Below, piece after piece: positions 1 through 6,637 of a stretch of DNA of 12,331 nt. Made by a program: the position numbers and the translations under genes. The notes under the pieces were generated by a model that was given only the letters and a program-made list of their open reading frames with translations, had not been told where the DNA came from and made no database searches. Position 1 is the stretch's first letter. Each line of letters begins with the position of its first letter. The stretch is taken from the NCBI GenBank assembly GCA_903917505.1, contig CAIXAY010000486.1, forward strand, positions 1-12,331. The letters are read 5' to 3'. Source of the stretch: an uncultured beta proteobacterium (GTDB lineage Bacteria; Pseudomonadota; Gammaproteobacteria; Burkholderiales; Rhodocyclaceae).

Positions 1-56
1 AATCGACTGGCTACCTTTTGCTCCGCCTCGCTGGCTCCCAATTCCGCGCCATTCAC
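1..56 (-). CDS. Possible 5' end of a further minus-strand gene, cut by the window edge
   Basis: A reading frame opens with GTG at 56 on the minus strand and stays open to the window edge, giving 18 whole codons (start VNGAELGASEAEQ). It would begin 27 bases after the stop of the ABC ATPase, on the same strand, which is the position expected for the next gene of that operon. No Shine-Dalgarno sequence is visible before the GTG, and an ATG in another frame at 52 closes after 13 codons. The fragment is too short to assign a family. The frame could be open by chance. Confidence 0.2.
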   Translation of the reverse strand, partial: MNGAELGASEAEQKVASR

Positions 57-83
57 AGTCAGGCGGCCGCGACGTCGCGCGTC

Positions 84-872
84 CTACTGCGCGTGCTGCG
101 AACTCAGAATTTGCCCGAGGAAGTTGCGCGTCGTTTCGTGCTGCGGATTGCTGAAGAACTGATCGGGCGGGGCCTGTTCGATGATCCTGCCCTCGGCCAT
201 GAAAATGACGCGGTCGGCGACGCTGCGCGCGAAGCCCATCTCGTGCGTGACGCAGAGCATGGTCATGCCGTCCTCGGCGAGGACTATCATCGTGTCGAGC
301 ACTTCCTTGACCATTTCCGGATCGAGCGCCGAGGTCGGTTCGTCGAACAGCATGATCTTCGGCGTCATGCACAGCGCGCGCGCGATGGCGACGCGCTGCT
401 GCTGGCCGCCGGAGAGCTGGCTCGGGTACTTGTGCGCCTGCTCGGGAATGCGCACGCGCTTCAGGTACTTCATGGCGATGCTCTCGGCTTCCTCCTGGTC
501 GAGGTGGCGCGAGTGGATCGGGGCCAGCGTGCAGTTCTGCAAAATGGTCAGGTGCGGGAACAGGTTGAACTGCTGGAATACCATGCCGACTTCCTGCCGG
601 ACCGATTCGACGTTGTGGCCGCCGGCGGTCAGATCGATGCCGTCGACGACGATGCGGCCTTTCTGCACTTTCTCGAGATGATTGATGCAGCGGATCAGGG
701 TGGATTTGCCGGAGCCGGACGGGCCGCAAACGACGATGCGCTCGCCGGCCCGCACGCTCAGGTTGATCTGGCTCAGCGCCTGGAACTTGCCGAACCATTT
801 GTCGACGCCTTCGATCTGAATGATCGGAGCAACGGTATCGTCCGGCATCGTGGATGGTCTCGTGTCTGTCAT
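84..872 (-). CDS. Amino-acid ABC transporter ATP-binding protein (GlnQ/HisP type)
   Basis: This is the cytoplasmic ATPase that powers a polar amino-acid importer, 262 residues long as expected for the GlnQ/HisP family. All nucleotide-binding motifs are intact: Walker A GPSGSGKST at residues 50-58, Q-loop Gln100, signature LSGGQQQR at 153-160, Walker B IMLFDEP at 173-179 with catalytic Glu178, and switch His210. The family-typical stretches VFQQFNLFPHLT and VTHEMGFA are present. The frame is open further upstream to 992, but that extension runs through the end of the binding-protein gene and has no ABC-like sequence, so ATG at 872 is chosen. It leaves a 28-base gap after the binding-protein stop. 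Neither this ATG nor the alternative at 848 has a good Shine-Dalgarno. It is the last complete gene of the four-gene transporter operon. The family is certain; the amino acid carried is not visible. Confidence 0.95.
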   Translation of the reverse strand: MTDTRPSTMPDDTVAPIIQIEGVDKWFGKFQALSQINLSVRAGERIVVCGPSGSGKSTLIRCINHLEKVQKGRIVVDGIDLTAGGHNVESVRQEVGMVFQQFNLFPHLTILQNCTLAPIHSRHLDQEEAESIAMKYLKRVRIPEQAHKYPSQLSGGQQQRVAIARALCMTPKIMLFDEPTSALDPEMVKEVLDTMIVLAEDGMTMLCVTHEMGFARSVADRVIFMAEGRIIEQAPPDQFFSNPQHETTRNFLGQILSSQHAQ

Positions 873-900
873 GATGATACCGTTGTGTGCATGGCCGCTA

Positions 901-1698
901 TTACATCTTCGGCAGGTCGGTTTCCAGCCACTTGCGATACAGCTTGTTGAGTTCGCCGTTGGCGGTGTTGCGGGTGACGAAATCGTCGACATATTTGAGC
1001 AGGTCGGCCTGGCCCTGGCGCATGACGATCCCCATCACCTGCTGGCGCAGCAGGAACTTGGTCTCATAGGTGTTGGCCGGCGCGCGTTTTTCGATTTGCG
1101 CGGCGACCGTCGTCGAGCAGCCGATCGCGTCGACCTGGCCCGACATCAGCGCCTGCATGCCGGAAGCATCGTCGTCGAAGCGGCGGATTTCGGTGCCTTC
1201 CGGGGCGACTGCGGTCAGCGCCACGTCCTGGGTGCTGGCGCGCGCCACGCCGACGCGCTTGCCCTTGAGGTCGGCCGCGTCCTTGATGTTGATCTTCTTG
1301 TCGCCGTACAACACGATGCTGGCCGCGGCGTAGGGCTTGGAAAACTGCACCTGCTTGGCGCGCTCGGGCGTGATGGCGAGCGAAGCGACGAGCAGATCGA
1401 CCTTGTTGGTCAGCACGAAGGGAATGCGGTTCGGGCCGGTCACCGCAATCAGATTGAGCTTGACGCCGAGGTCCTTGGCCAGCAGGCGCGCGACGTCGGC
1501 GTCGTAGCCATCGGGCTGGTTGCTGGCGTTCATCGTGCCGTAAGGCGGAAAATCGACGAGCATGCCGATCGTGATCTCGCCCTTTTGCTTGATCTCGGCG
1601 ATGGTTTGCGCGCCGGCCAGCGGCGAGCAGAGCGTGGCGGCCAGCCCGAGGCCGAGCGCGGCGGCGATGAAGACGCGGCGTTGCAGGAACTTGATCAT
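901..1698 (-). CDS. Periplasmic amino-acid-binding protein (SBP_bac_3 family)
   Basis: This 265-residue protein is the periplasmic receptor of the amino-acid ABC importer. Residues 1-30 form a signal peptide: positively charged MIKFLQRR, a hydrophobic core, then a likely signal peptidase I cut after LAGA30, before QT. Cys24 is not in a lipobox, so a lipoprotein is unlikely. The mature part has family-3 features: EITIGMLVDFPPYG near 41-54, GYDADVARLLAKDLGV at 64-79, NRIPFVLTNKVDLLVA at 90-105 and ITPERAKQVQFSKPYA at 109-123. Arg113 sits where this family usually places the arginine that binds the amino-acid carboxylate. A GGAGG motif at 1706-1710 lies 7 bases before the ATG and is the best ribosome site in this operon, fitting a receptor made in excess. 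The gene lies between permease and ATPase genes. The amino acid bound cannot be named from sequence. Confidence 0.94.
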   Translation of the reverse strand: MIKFLQRRVFIAAALGLGLAATLCSPLAGAQTIAEIKQKGEITIGMLVDFPPYGTMNASNQPDGYDADVARLLAKDLGVKLNLIAVTGPNRIPFVLTNKVDLLVASLAITPERAKQVQFSKPYAAASIVLYGDKKINIKDAADLKGKRVGVARASTQDVALTAVAPEGTEIRRFDDDASGMQALMSGQVDAIGCSTTVAAQIEKRAPANTYETKFLLRQQVMGIVMRQGQADLLKYVDDFVTRNTANGELNKLYRKWLETDLPKM

Positions 1699-1742
1699 TT
1701 TGAAACCTCCATGTTGTTATGAAAAATTACCGTGAGAACCGC

Positions 1743-2396
1743 TTAGCGTGCGAGCGCTGCCGCCTGCTTCCTTTCGATGCGCGCCGCAAGCAGCGACAAA
1801 GGCCAGCATAATACAAAGTAGATTCCGGCGACGACACTGAAAACGATCAGCGGCTGGAAAGTGGCGTTGTTGATGATCTGGCCGGAGCGCGTGACTTCGG
1901 CGAAACCGATGATCGCGGCCAGCGAAGTTCCCTTGATCACCTGCACCATGTAACCCACGGTCGGCGCCAGGGCGATCTTGAAGGCCTGCGGCAGGATCAC
2001 GTATTTCATGCGCGCGACGTACGGCAGGCTGAGCGCCTGCGCCGCTTCCCATTGCCCGCTCGGCACGGCCTGGATGCAGCCGCGCCAGATCTCGCCGAGA
2101 AAGGCGCTGGTGTTGAGGATCAGCGCGACGCCGGCGGCCACCCAGGGATTGACGTCCATGCCCAGCACCGGCGCGCCGAAGAACACCAGAAAAAGCTGAA
2201 GCAAGAGCGGCGTGCCCTGGAAGATCTGGATGAAGCCGCCGGACAGGAGTTGCAGCGTTCGACTTTCCGAAGTCCTGGACAGCGCGATGATCAGCCCGCC
2301 GATCGCGCCGCCGACGAAAGCGATCGCCGACAGGGCGACGGTCCAGCGCGCGGCTTCGAGGATGAAGAGAAATTCGGAGAAGCCAAAGGTGCGCAT
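1743..2396 (-). CDS. Amino-acid ABC transporter permease (HisM/GlnP family), second subunit
   Basis: This is an inner-membrane permease of 217 residues, the normal size for the HisM/GlnP family. Hydrophobic segments fall near residues 15-40, 55-77, 85-102, 140-163 and 183-204. Family motifs are FIQIFQGTPLLLQL near 55-68, the EAA loop that docks on the ATPase (EAAQALSLPYVARMKYVILPQ, 117-137) and KGTSLAAIIGFAEVTR near 155-170. The start ATG shares one base with the stop of the preceding permease gene (TGATG), which implies translational coupling, and no strong ribosome site is needed or seen. It most likely forms a heterodimer with that permease. The 44 bases between its stop and the binding-protein start show no clear hairpin. 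Confidence 0.94.
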   Translation of the reverse strand: MRTFGFSEFLFILEAARWTVALSAIAFVGGAIGGLIIALSRTSESRTLQLLSGGFIQIFQGTPLLLQLFLVFFGAPVLGMDVNPWVAAGVALILNTSAFLGEIWRGCIQAVPSGQWEAAQALSLPYVARMKYVILPQAFKIALAPTVGYMVQVIKGTSLAAIIGFAEVTRSGQIINNATFQPLIVFSVVAGIYFVLCWPLSLLAARIERKQAAALAR

Positions 2397-3067
2397 CAGC
2401 GACCCGCCGGATAATCGAGGGTGCGCCGGTAGATCACGCGGAACAGCGCCGAAAACGCGAGGGCCAGCGACAGGTAGATCACCGTGACGACGATGTAGAT
2501 CTCGAAGCTGCGGAAGGTCTGCGATTGCAGATTGGCGGCGACCGAGGTCAGGTCATCCGCCGAGATGGCCGACACCACCGCGGAACTCAGCATCAACAAA
2601 ATGAACTGGCTGGTGAGTGCCGGATAAACCGTGCGCAGCGCCGGTACCAGGATGACGTGGCGGAAGATCTTGTGCGCTTTCAGGTTGAGCGCCAGGCCTG
2701 CCTCGATCTGGCCCCGGGGAATCGATTCGATGCCGGCGCGAATGATCTCGGTGGCGTAAGCGCCAAGATTGACGACCATGGCAACGAGCGCTGCCGTGTG
2801 CGATGACCAGCGCAGGCCAAGGGCAGGCAAGCCGAAGAAGAAGAAGAAAAGTTGCACCAAAAACGGGGTGTTGCGGATCAACTCGATGTAGGCATTGATG
2901 AGCCAGCGCAGCGGTGCGGGTCCGCCAGTCTTGCCCCAGGCGCATACCACCGCCACGATCAGGCCGAACAGCATGGCCATCATCGAAAGCTCGATGGTAT
3001 TCCACGTTCCCCGGAGAAGCAGTGGCCAGGCGGCAAAAACAGCGTCAAATTGGAAGGTGTAGTTCAC
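2396..3067 (-). CDS. Amino-acid ABC transporter permease (HisM/GlnP family), first subunit, GTG start
   Basis: This is the first gene of the amino-acid importer operon, an inner-membrane permease of 223 residues when started at GTG 3067. The start choice matters. The frame runs open to an ATG at 3202, but the extra 45 residues are arginine-rich and unlike the family, and they would start upstream of the TATAAT box at 3104-3109. GTG at 3067 gives the family-typical opening NYTFQFDAVFAAWPLLLRGT. No convincing Shine-Dalgarno precedes it. Visible motifs are LIRNTPFLVQLFFFFFGLP near 64-81 and the EAA loop IEAGLALNLKAHKIFRHVIL at 121-140, with hydrophobic segments near 23-44, 65-84, 92-106, 150-172 and 190-210. 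It overlaps the next permease gene by one base and should pair with it in the membrane. Confidence 0.92.
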   Translation of the reverse strand: MNYTFQFDAVFAAWPLLLRGTWNTIELSMMAMLFGLIVAVVCAWGKTGGPAPLRWLINAYIELIRNTPFLVQLFFFFFGLPALGLRWSSHTAALVAMVVNLGAYATEIIRAGIESIPRGQIEAGLALNLKAHKIFRHVILVPALRTVYPALTSQFILLMLSSAVVSAISADDLTSVAANLQSQTFRSFEIYIVVTVIYLSLALAFSALFRVIYRRTLDYPAGR

Positions 3068-3103
3068 AGCTTGGTATCGAATACTCAGAGCAGCAAAAAA
3101 AAA

Positions 3104-3109
3104 ATTATA
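3104..3109 (-). promoter_or_regulatory. -10 box of the amino-acid importer operon
   Basis: The minus strand reads TATAAT, a perfect sigma-70 -10 hexamer, 37 bases before the GTG start of the first permease. No good -35 hexamer is found 16-18 bases upstream, so an activator or another contact may be needed. The last T of the box opens a run of ten T (3095-3104) that extends across the expected start of transcription. Confidence 0.55.
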
Positions 3110-3206
3110 CACAAACGCCGGTCGTTCATCGGGAATACTTGGCGTGCGCGCTCTGCCAGCCTGGCTGATGGTTCGTCGCCTGCGTCCTGTTCGCCTTGAC
3201 AAAAAC

Positions 3207-3235
3207 TTGCATTCCTGATTTTGATTTCGTATATT
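3207..3235 (+). promoter_or_regulatory. Putative sigma-70 promoter of the sugar-type operon
   Basis: TTGCAT at 3207-3212 and TATATT at 3230-3235 are separated by 17 bases. The -10 matches consensus at five of six positions and the -35 at three. An alternative pair is the perfect TTGACA at 3196-3201 with TTTGAT at 3220-3225, spaced 18. Either would start transcription in or just before the palindrome at 3236-3253, leaving a leader of roughly 200 bases before the binding-protein ATG at 3450. Confidence 0.45.
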
Positions 3236-3253
3236 AACTGCATCGATACAGTT
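3236..3253. promoter_or_regulatory. Putative LacI-family operator
   Basis: AACTGCATCGATACAGTT is an 18-bp inverted repeat in which eight of nine base pairs match; only 3241/3248 differ. It is centred on CG, as LacI/PurR/GalR-family operators typically are. It starts directly after the putative -10 box, so a bound repressor would cover the transcription start. The LacI-type gene at the end of the same operon is the obvious candidate to bind it. The symmetry is seen in the sequence; the pairing with that regulator is inferred. Confidence 0.65.
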
Positions 3254-3330
3254 TGATGCCAGGAAGCAGGAGTGCTAGCGCAATTAATCTCGATACTTCG
3301 TTCCCGGAGATGCAAGCGCAGTGAATTGCC

Positions 3331-3453
3331 ATGCACGGGCACGATGGACGGCAGGAATGTTTTGTGAAGACCTGGGGCTCAGAACGGTACAAATGGATCT
3401 TTGACAACCGGTGGGCAGAGTGCATCCGCCTAACGAAAGGAGATTCTTCATGA
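3331..3453 (+). CDS. Possible 40-residue leader ORF overlapping the binding-protein start
   Basis: ATG at 3331 opens a 40-codon frame (start MHGHDGRQECFVKTWG) whose TGA at 3451-3453 overlaps the ATG of the solute-binding protein as ATGA. That is the same coupling arrangement used between the later genes of this operon. The peptide contains three Trp and two Cys and no hydrophobic stretch. There is no Shine-Dalgarno before its ATG, and the binding protein has its own strong one, so coupling would not be required. A frame of this length occurs by chance fairly often. It is recorded as a possibility only. Confidence 0.2.
   Translation: MHGHDGRQECFVKTWGSERYKWIFDNRWAECIRLTKGDSS
3435..3442 (+). 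promoter_or_regulatory. Ribosome binding site of the solute-binding protein
   Basis: GAAAGGAG lies 7 bases before ATG at 3450. It decides the start, because an in-frame ATG at 3411 lies upstream of this site, lacks one of its own and would spoil the signal peptide. Confidence 0.85.
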
Positions 3454-4628
3454 CTTGCAAATCGACCGACCATTTTTTTTCCATCAAGCGGATATTCAAA
3501 ACCTCGCTGATCACGCTCTCGGCATGCGCAGCGATTACCTCGGCGCATGCCCAGTCGGTGACGATCAACGTCGTCGATGTCGGCGGAGCGCTGGCGCTGC
3601 TGCAGGACGCCATCGAGTCCTATCAGAAGGTCAATCCGAACGTGAAGTTCACCTTCACCAAGGCACCCGCGCCGGAACTGCCCAGCAAGTTGAAGGCCAT
3701 GCAGACGGCGAACCGGACGGACGTTGATCTGGTCCTCGGCGGCAACGATATTCTGGCGGCCGGCATACAACAGAAGCTGTGGACCCAGATCCTGCCGGAC
3801 TACGCGGCGAAATTCCCCAACGTGATCCAGAACTACCACCCGCAGGCGCAGAAGATGCAGGAACTGGCGCAGAACCAGGCGCTGGCGGTGGTCTTCATGA
3901 CCGGCGGCCCCTTCCTCGAGTACGACCCGAGTAAAGTCAAGCAGCCACCGACGACGCCGCAGGAACTCCTGGCGTGGTGCAAGGCAAATCCCAACCGGCT
4001 GATTTATGCGCGTCCGGCGAATTCAGGCCCGGGCAGAACATTCATCATGGGCTTGCCTTACCTCCTCGGCGACAAGAATCCCAAGGATCCGGAGAACGGC
4101 TGGGAAAAGACCTGGGTGTTCCTGAAGGCCTTGAACACCTGCATTGAATACTATCCGACCGGAACCGGCGCGGTGATGAAGGAACTGGGCCAGGGCTCGC
4201 GCGACATGACGATCAGCGTCACCGGCTGGGACATCAATCCGCGCGCGCTCGGCATCGTGCCCAAGGAATTCAAGGTCGTCAATTTCAAGGACTTCACCTG
4301 GATCAACGATACCCAGTACCTGATGGTTCCGAAGGGCGTGCAAGCCAACAAGCTGCCCGTCGTGCTCGACCTGATGGCCTACCTGCTGAAGCCGGCGCAA
4401 CAGGCGCTGACCTGGGACAAGGGCTATTTCTATCCCGGCCCCGCGGTGAAGAACGTGCCGGTCGAAATGGCGCCTGCCGACAGTCAGGCCGTGATCAAGG
4501 AATTCGGACGCGCCGAGTACGCGGAGTGGACGGCCAAGTACAAGCACGCGCAACCGCTCGACGCGGAAGCCATGGTGAAGGCATTCAGGATCTGGGACCA
4601 GGAAGTCGGCGCCCAGAAGTTCAAATAA
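3450..4628 (+). CDS. Periplasmic solute-binding protein of a PotD/iron/YnjB-like ABC importer
   Basis: This 392-residue protein is the receptor of the second ABC importer. The N terminus is a signal peptide with a long basic region (SIKRIFK at 11-17), a hydrophobic core at about 18-31 and a likely cut after AHA34. The mature protein opens with VTINVVDVGGALALLQDAIESY and continues through NPNVKF and DVDLVLGGNDIL, the usual first lobe of the extracellular solute-binding fold. Later conserved-looking blocks are LAVVFMTGGPFLEYD, CKANPNRLIYARPANSGPGR, GSRDMTISVTGWDINPR and a C-terminal helix-rich part ending QEVGAQKFK. The style fits the polyamine/iron/phosphonate/YnjB-like group rather than the standard sugar-binding family; that placement is from memory of family style. 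It leads the operon, 21 bases before the ATPase gene. Codons 8-10 contain a run of eight T. The substrate is unknown. Confidence 0.88.
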   Translation: MTCKSTDHFFSIKRIFKTSLITLSACAAITSAHAQSVTINVVDVGGALALLQDAIESYQKVNPNVKFTFTKAPAPELPSKLKAMQTANRTDVDLVLGGNDILAAGIQQKLWTQILPDYAAKFPNVIQNYHPQAQKMQELAQNQALAVVFMTGGPFLEYDPSKVKQPPTTPQELLAWCKANPNRLIYARPANSGPGRTFIMGLPYLLGDKNPKDPENGWEKTWVFLKALNTCIEYYPTGTGAVMKELGQGSRDMTISVTGWDINPRALGIVPKEFKVVNFKDFTWINDTQYLMVPKGVQANKLPVVLDLMAYLLKPAQQALTWDKGYFYPGPAVKNVPVEMAPADSQAVIKEFGRAEYAEWTAKYKHAQPLDAEAMVKAFRIWDQEVGAQKFK

Positions 4629-4649
4629 TCGTTCGCTCACTGCAGATCA

Positions 4650-5759
4650 ATGAAAAACAATTTTGAGAATCTCAGCTTGCGCCAGGTCACCCGCCGTTTT
4701 GGCGGAGGGCCGGGTGCCGGGAAGAAGGGCAGCGCGCCGGTACTTGCAGCGCTGAATCGCTTGTCGCTCGATGTGGCCAAGGGCGAATTCATCGCGCTGC
4801 TCGGCCCGTCGGGCTGCGGCAAGTCCACTGCCCTGAATTGCATCGCCGGCCTGCTGTCCTTGTCGGAAGGCGAGATCCTGCTCGACGAGACGCGCATTGA
4901 TCTGCTGCCACCGGAAGAGCGCGGTTTCGGCATGGTGTTTCAGAACTATGCGCTGTTCCCGCATATGACGGTCGAGAAAAACATCGGTTTTGGCCTGCTG
5001 ATGCGCGGGCTCCCCGAGCGGGAAATCGCGCAAAAGGTGGCCAAGGCCATCGACCTCGTGCAACTCGGCGCGCACGCGCATAAGCTTCCGGGGCAACTGT
5101 CGGGCGGGCAGCAGCAACGCGTGGCGAGCGCCCGGGCGATCGGCATCGAACCGCCCTTGATTCTGATGGACGAGCCGCTGTCGAATCTCGATGCGAAACT
5201 GCGGCTTGAAATGCGCACGGAAATTCGCCGCATCCATGGTGAGTTGGGCCGGACCACGCTTTATGTGACGCACGACCAGGACGAGGCGCTGTCCCTGGCC
5301 GACCGGATCGTCGTGATGAAGGACGGCGTCGCGCAGCAGATCGGCGCGCCGCAAATGGTCTACAGCCAGCCGCAGAATCTTGCGGTTGCGCGCTTCATGG
5401 GCTACCGCAACGAGTTGCTGCTCGACGTCGTCGAACAGCGTGACGGCGTGGCGCAACTCAAGGGTCCGGGAATCTCCGTCTCCGGTGCGGCGTGCGGCGA
5501 ATTGGGAGGCAAGGCGCTGGCCGCTTTCCGGCCCGACGATTGCTCGATCGGGCCCGGCAGCGCAACGCCGGAAAACGCCTTGACCGCCCGGGTGGAGTCC
5601 GTCGAATATTACGGCAGGGAAACGCTTTTCATGCTCCGTACCGTGGACCACACGCCGCTCTTCGTTCGCACGCAAGGCAGCGCGGCGATCGGTGAAAACC
5701 TGACCATTTCCATCCCGCGCGAGCGTATTCGCGTCTATCCGGCGGAACAGGCGAAATGA
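4650..5759 (+). CDS. ABC transporter ATP-binding protein, PotA/MalK-like with C-terminal TOBE-type domain
   Basis: This is the cytoplasmic ATPase of the second importer, 369 residues, the size of PotA/FbpC-type subunits. The nucleotide-binding domain (about 1-235) has Walker [10 protein letters not shown] at 52-60, Q-loop Gln98 in [12 protein letters not shown], signature LSGGQQQR at 150-157, Walker B LILMDEP at 170-176 with Glu175, D-loop SNLD and switch His208. Residues about 255-365 form a beta-rich tail ([38 protein letters not shown]) that fits a TOBE_2 regulatory domain. A glycine/lysine-rich insert [13 protein letters not shown] at 18-30 lies between the first two strands and is unusual. 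There is no clear Shine-Dalgarno before the ATG. The stop overlaps the next start as ATGA. The family is clear; the substrate is not. Confidence 0.94.
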   Translation: MKNNFENLSLRQVTRRFGGGPGAGKKGSAPVLAALNRLSLDVAKGEFIALLGPSGCGKSTALNCIAGLLSLSEGEILLDETRIDLLPPEERGFGMVFQNYALFPHMTVEKNIGFGLLMRGLPEREIAQKVAKAIDLVQLGAHAHKLPGQLSGGQQQRVASARAIGIEPPLILMDEPLSNLDAKLRLEMRTEIRRIHGELGRTTLYVTHDQDEALSLADRIVVMKDGVAQQIGAPQMVYSQPQNLAVARFMGYRNELLLDVVEQRDGVAQLKGPGISVSGAACGELGGKALAAFRPDDCSIGPGSATPENALTARVESVEYYGRETLFMLRTVDHTPLFVRTQGSAAIGENLTISIPRERIRVYPAEQAK

Positions 5760-6637
5760 TCCAGGGCGCATCCGATAGGCCTGGCGCCTGGTGGAAAGAC
5801 ATGACGTTCTGGATGCTGGCGCCGGCGACCCTGTTCATCCTGCTGGTCTTCGTCTACCCCTTCGTCGATGGCTTGATCCTGTCTTTCAAGCCGATGAACG
5901 GCGGCGGCTTTCTCGCCAACTACGAGAACTTCTTCAGCGATCCGAACCTGTGGCAAACCATAGGCACGACGATGAAGCTCGCCTTGCCGGCGACCGTGAT
6001 CAATGTCTGCATCGCCGTGCCCCTGGCCTACCGCCTGCGCAACAAGACGCCTTACCAGAAAGCCGCGACCACCATCATCACCATTCCCCTGACGCTGGGC
6101 ACCGTGCTGATTGCCCAGGGGATGCTGAGTTACTTCGGGCCCAACGGCTGGTTCTCGCAGTTCGTGCAGTGGGCTGATCTTTACGAGGGTCCGGTCAGGC
6201 TGACACACAACTACTGGGGAGTGTTGATCTCGCTTGTCATCTCCGGTTTTCCATTTGTTTTCCTGCTCATTCTGTCGTACATCACCGGTATCGATCCGGT
6301 CCTGTCGCGCGCCGCCGCGACGCTGGGCGCGAATCCCTTCCGGCAATTCCGGCATGTCGTCTTCCCTCTGCTGTTGCCGGGGCTGGCGATGTCTTTCGCG
6401 CTGGCCTTCGTGCAGGCTTTTTCGGTGTTTCCCTCGGCGATCCTGCTGGGCGCGCCGTCCGGGCCGACGCGCGTCATTTCGATCGCGGCCTATGAAGCGG
6501 CATTCGAGAACTACGATTACTCGATGGCTTCGGCCATCGCCATGATCATGGGCACCGTTCAGCTCGTCGTGGTTGCCTTGGTCCTGGGATTTCGGCGACT
6601 GTCTTACCGCGGCCCCGTGACCGGAGGAAAAGGATGA
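5756..6637 (+). CDS. ABC transporter permease, PotB-like
   Basis: This 293-residue inner-membrane permease is the first of two separate permeases of the importer. It has about six hydrophobic segments, near 18-42, 72-92, 104-123, 153-175, 202-230 and 258-278. The EAA loop that contacts the ATPase is SRAAATLGANPFRQFRHVVF at 184-203, followed by PLLLPGLAMSFALAFVQAFS. The start overlaps the ATPase stop as ATGA (5756-5759), so translation is probably coupled. The next permease start overlaps this stop in the same way. Two unfused permeases with a TOBE-tailed ATPase is the layout of spermidine, iron and phosphonate importers. Confidence 0.93.
   Translation: MIQGASDRPGAWWKDMTFWMLAPATLFILLVFVYPFVDGLILSFKPMNGGGFLANYENFFSDPNLWQTIGTTMKLALPATVINVCIAVPLAYRLRNKTPYQKAATTIITIPLTLGTVLIAQGMLSYFGPNGWFSQFVQWADLYEGPVRLTHNYWGVLISLVISGFPFVFLLILSYITGIDPVLSRAAATLGANPFRQFRHVVFPLLLPGLAMSFALAFVQAFSVFPSAILLGAPSGPTRVISIAAYEAAFENYDYSMASAIAMIMGTVQLVVVALVLGFRRLSYRGPVTGGKG

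Larger units (their letters stand above)
3068..3449. other. Divergent intergenic regulatory region
   Basis: These 382 bases separate the leftward amino-acid importer operon from the rightward sugar-type operon. They are visibly richer in A and T than the flanking genes. They hold a leftward promoter with a T tract, a rightward promoter, an 18-bp palindrome of the LacI-operator type, three copies of the heptamer TCGATAC (at 3074-3080 in reverse, 3243-3249 and 3290-3296), a possible 40-codon leader frame, and overlapping short inverted repeats at 3155-3167 (GCCAG-C-CTGGC and CAGCC-T-GGCTG). No RNA gene or longer protein frame is supported here. Confidence 0.8.

Noticed and set aside
18..950. 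310-codon plus-strand frame opposite the GlnQ-type ATPase
   Set aside because: Its translation is a low-complexity antisense shadow; the minus strand encodes the complete ATPase.
2834..2848. Five-fold GAA repeat
   Set aside because: It is the antisense of Phe codons in a membrane segment of the permease (FFFFFF); too short and in frame to suggest a contingency repeat.
3401..3429. TTGACA at 3401-3406 as a second promoter close to the binding-protein gene
   Set aside because: No -10-like hexamer lies 16-18 bases downstream; the sequence there is ATCCGC.
4647..5771. 374-codon minus-strand frame opposite the PotA-like ATPase
   Set aside because: It is antisense to a gene with every ABC motif intact, and its own translation is Arg/Gln-rich without family features.
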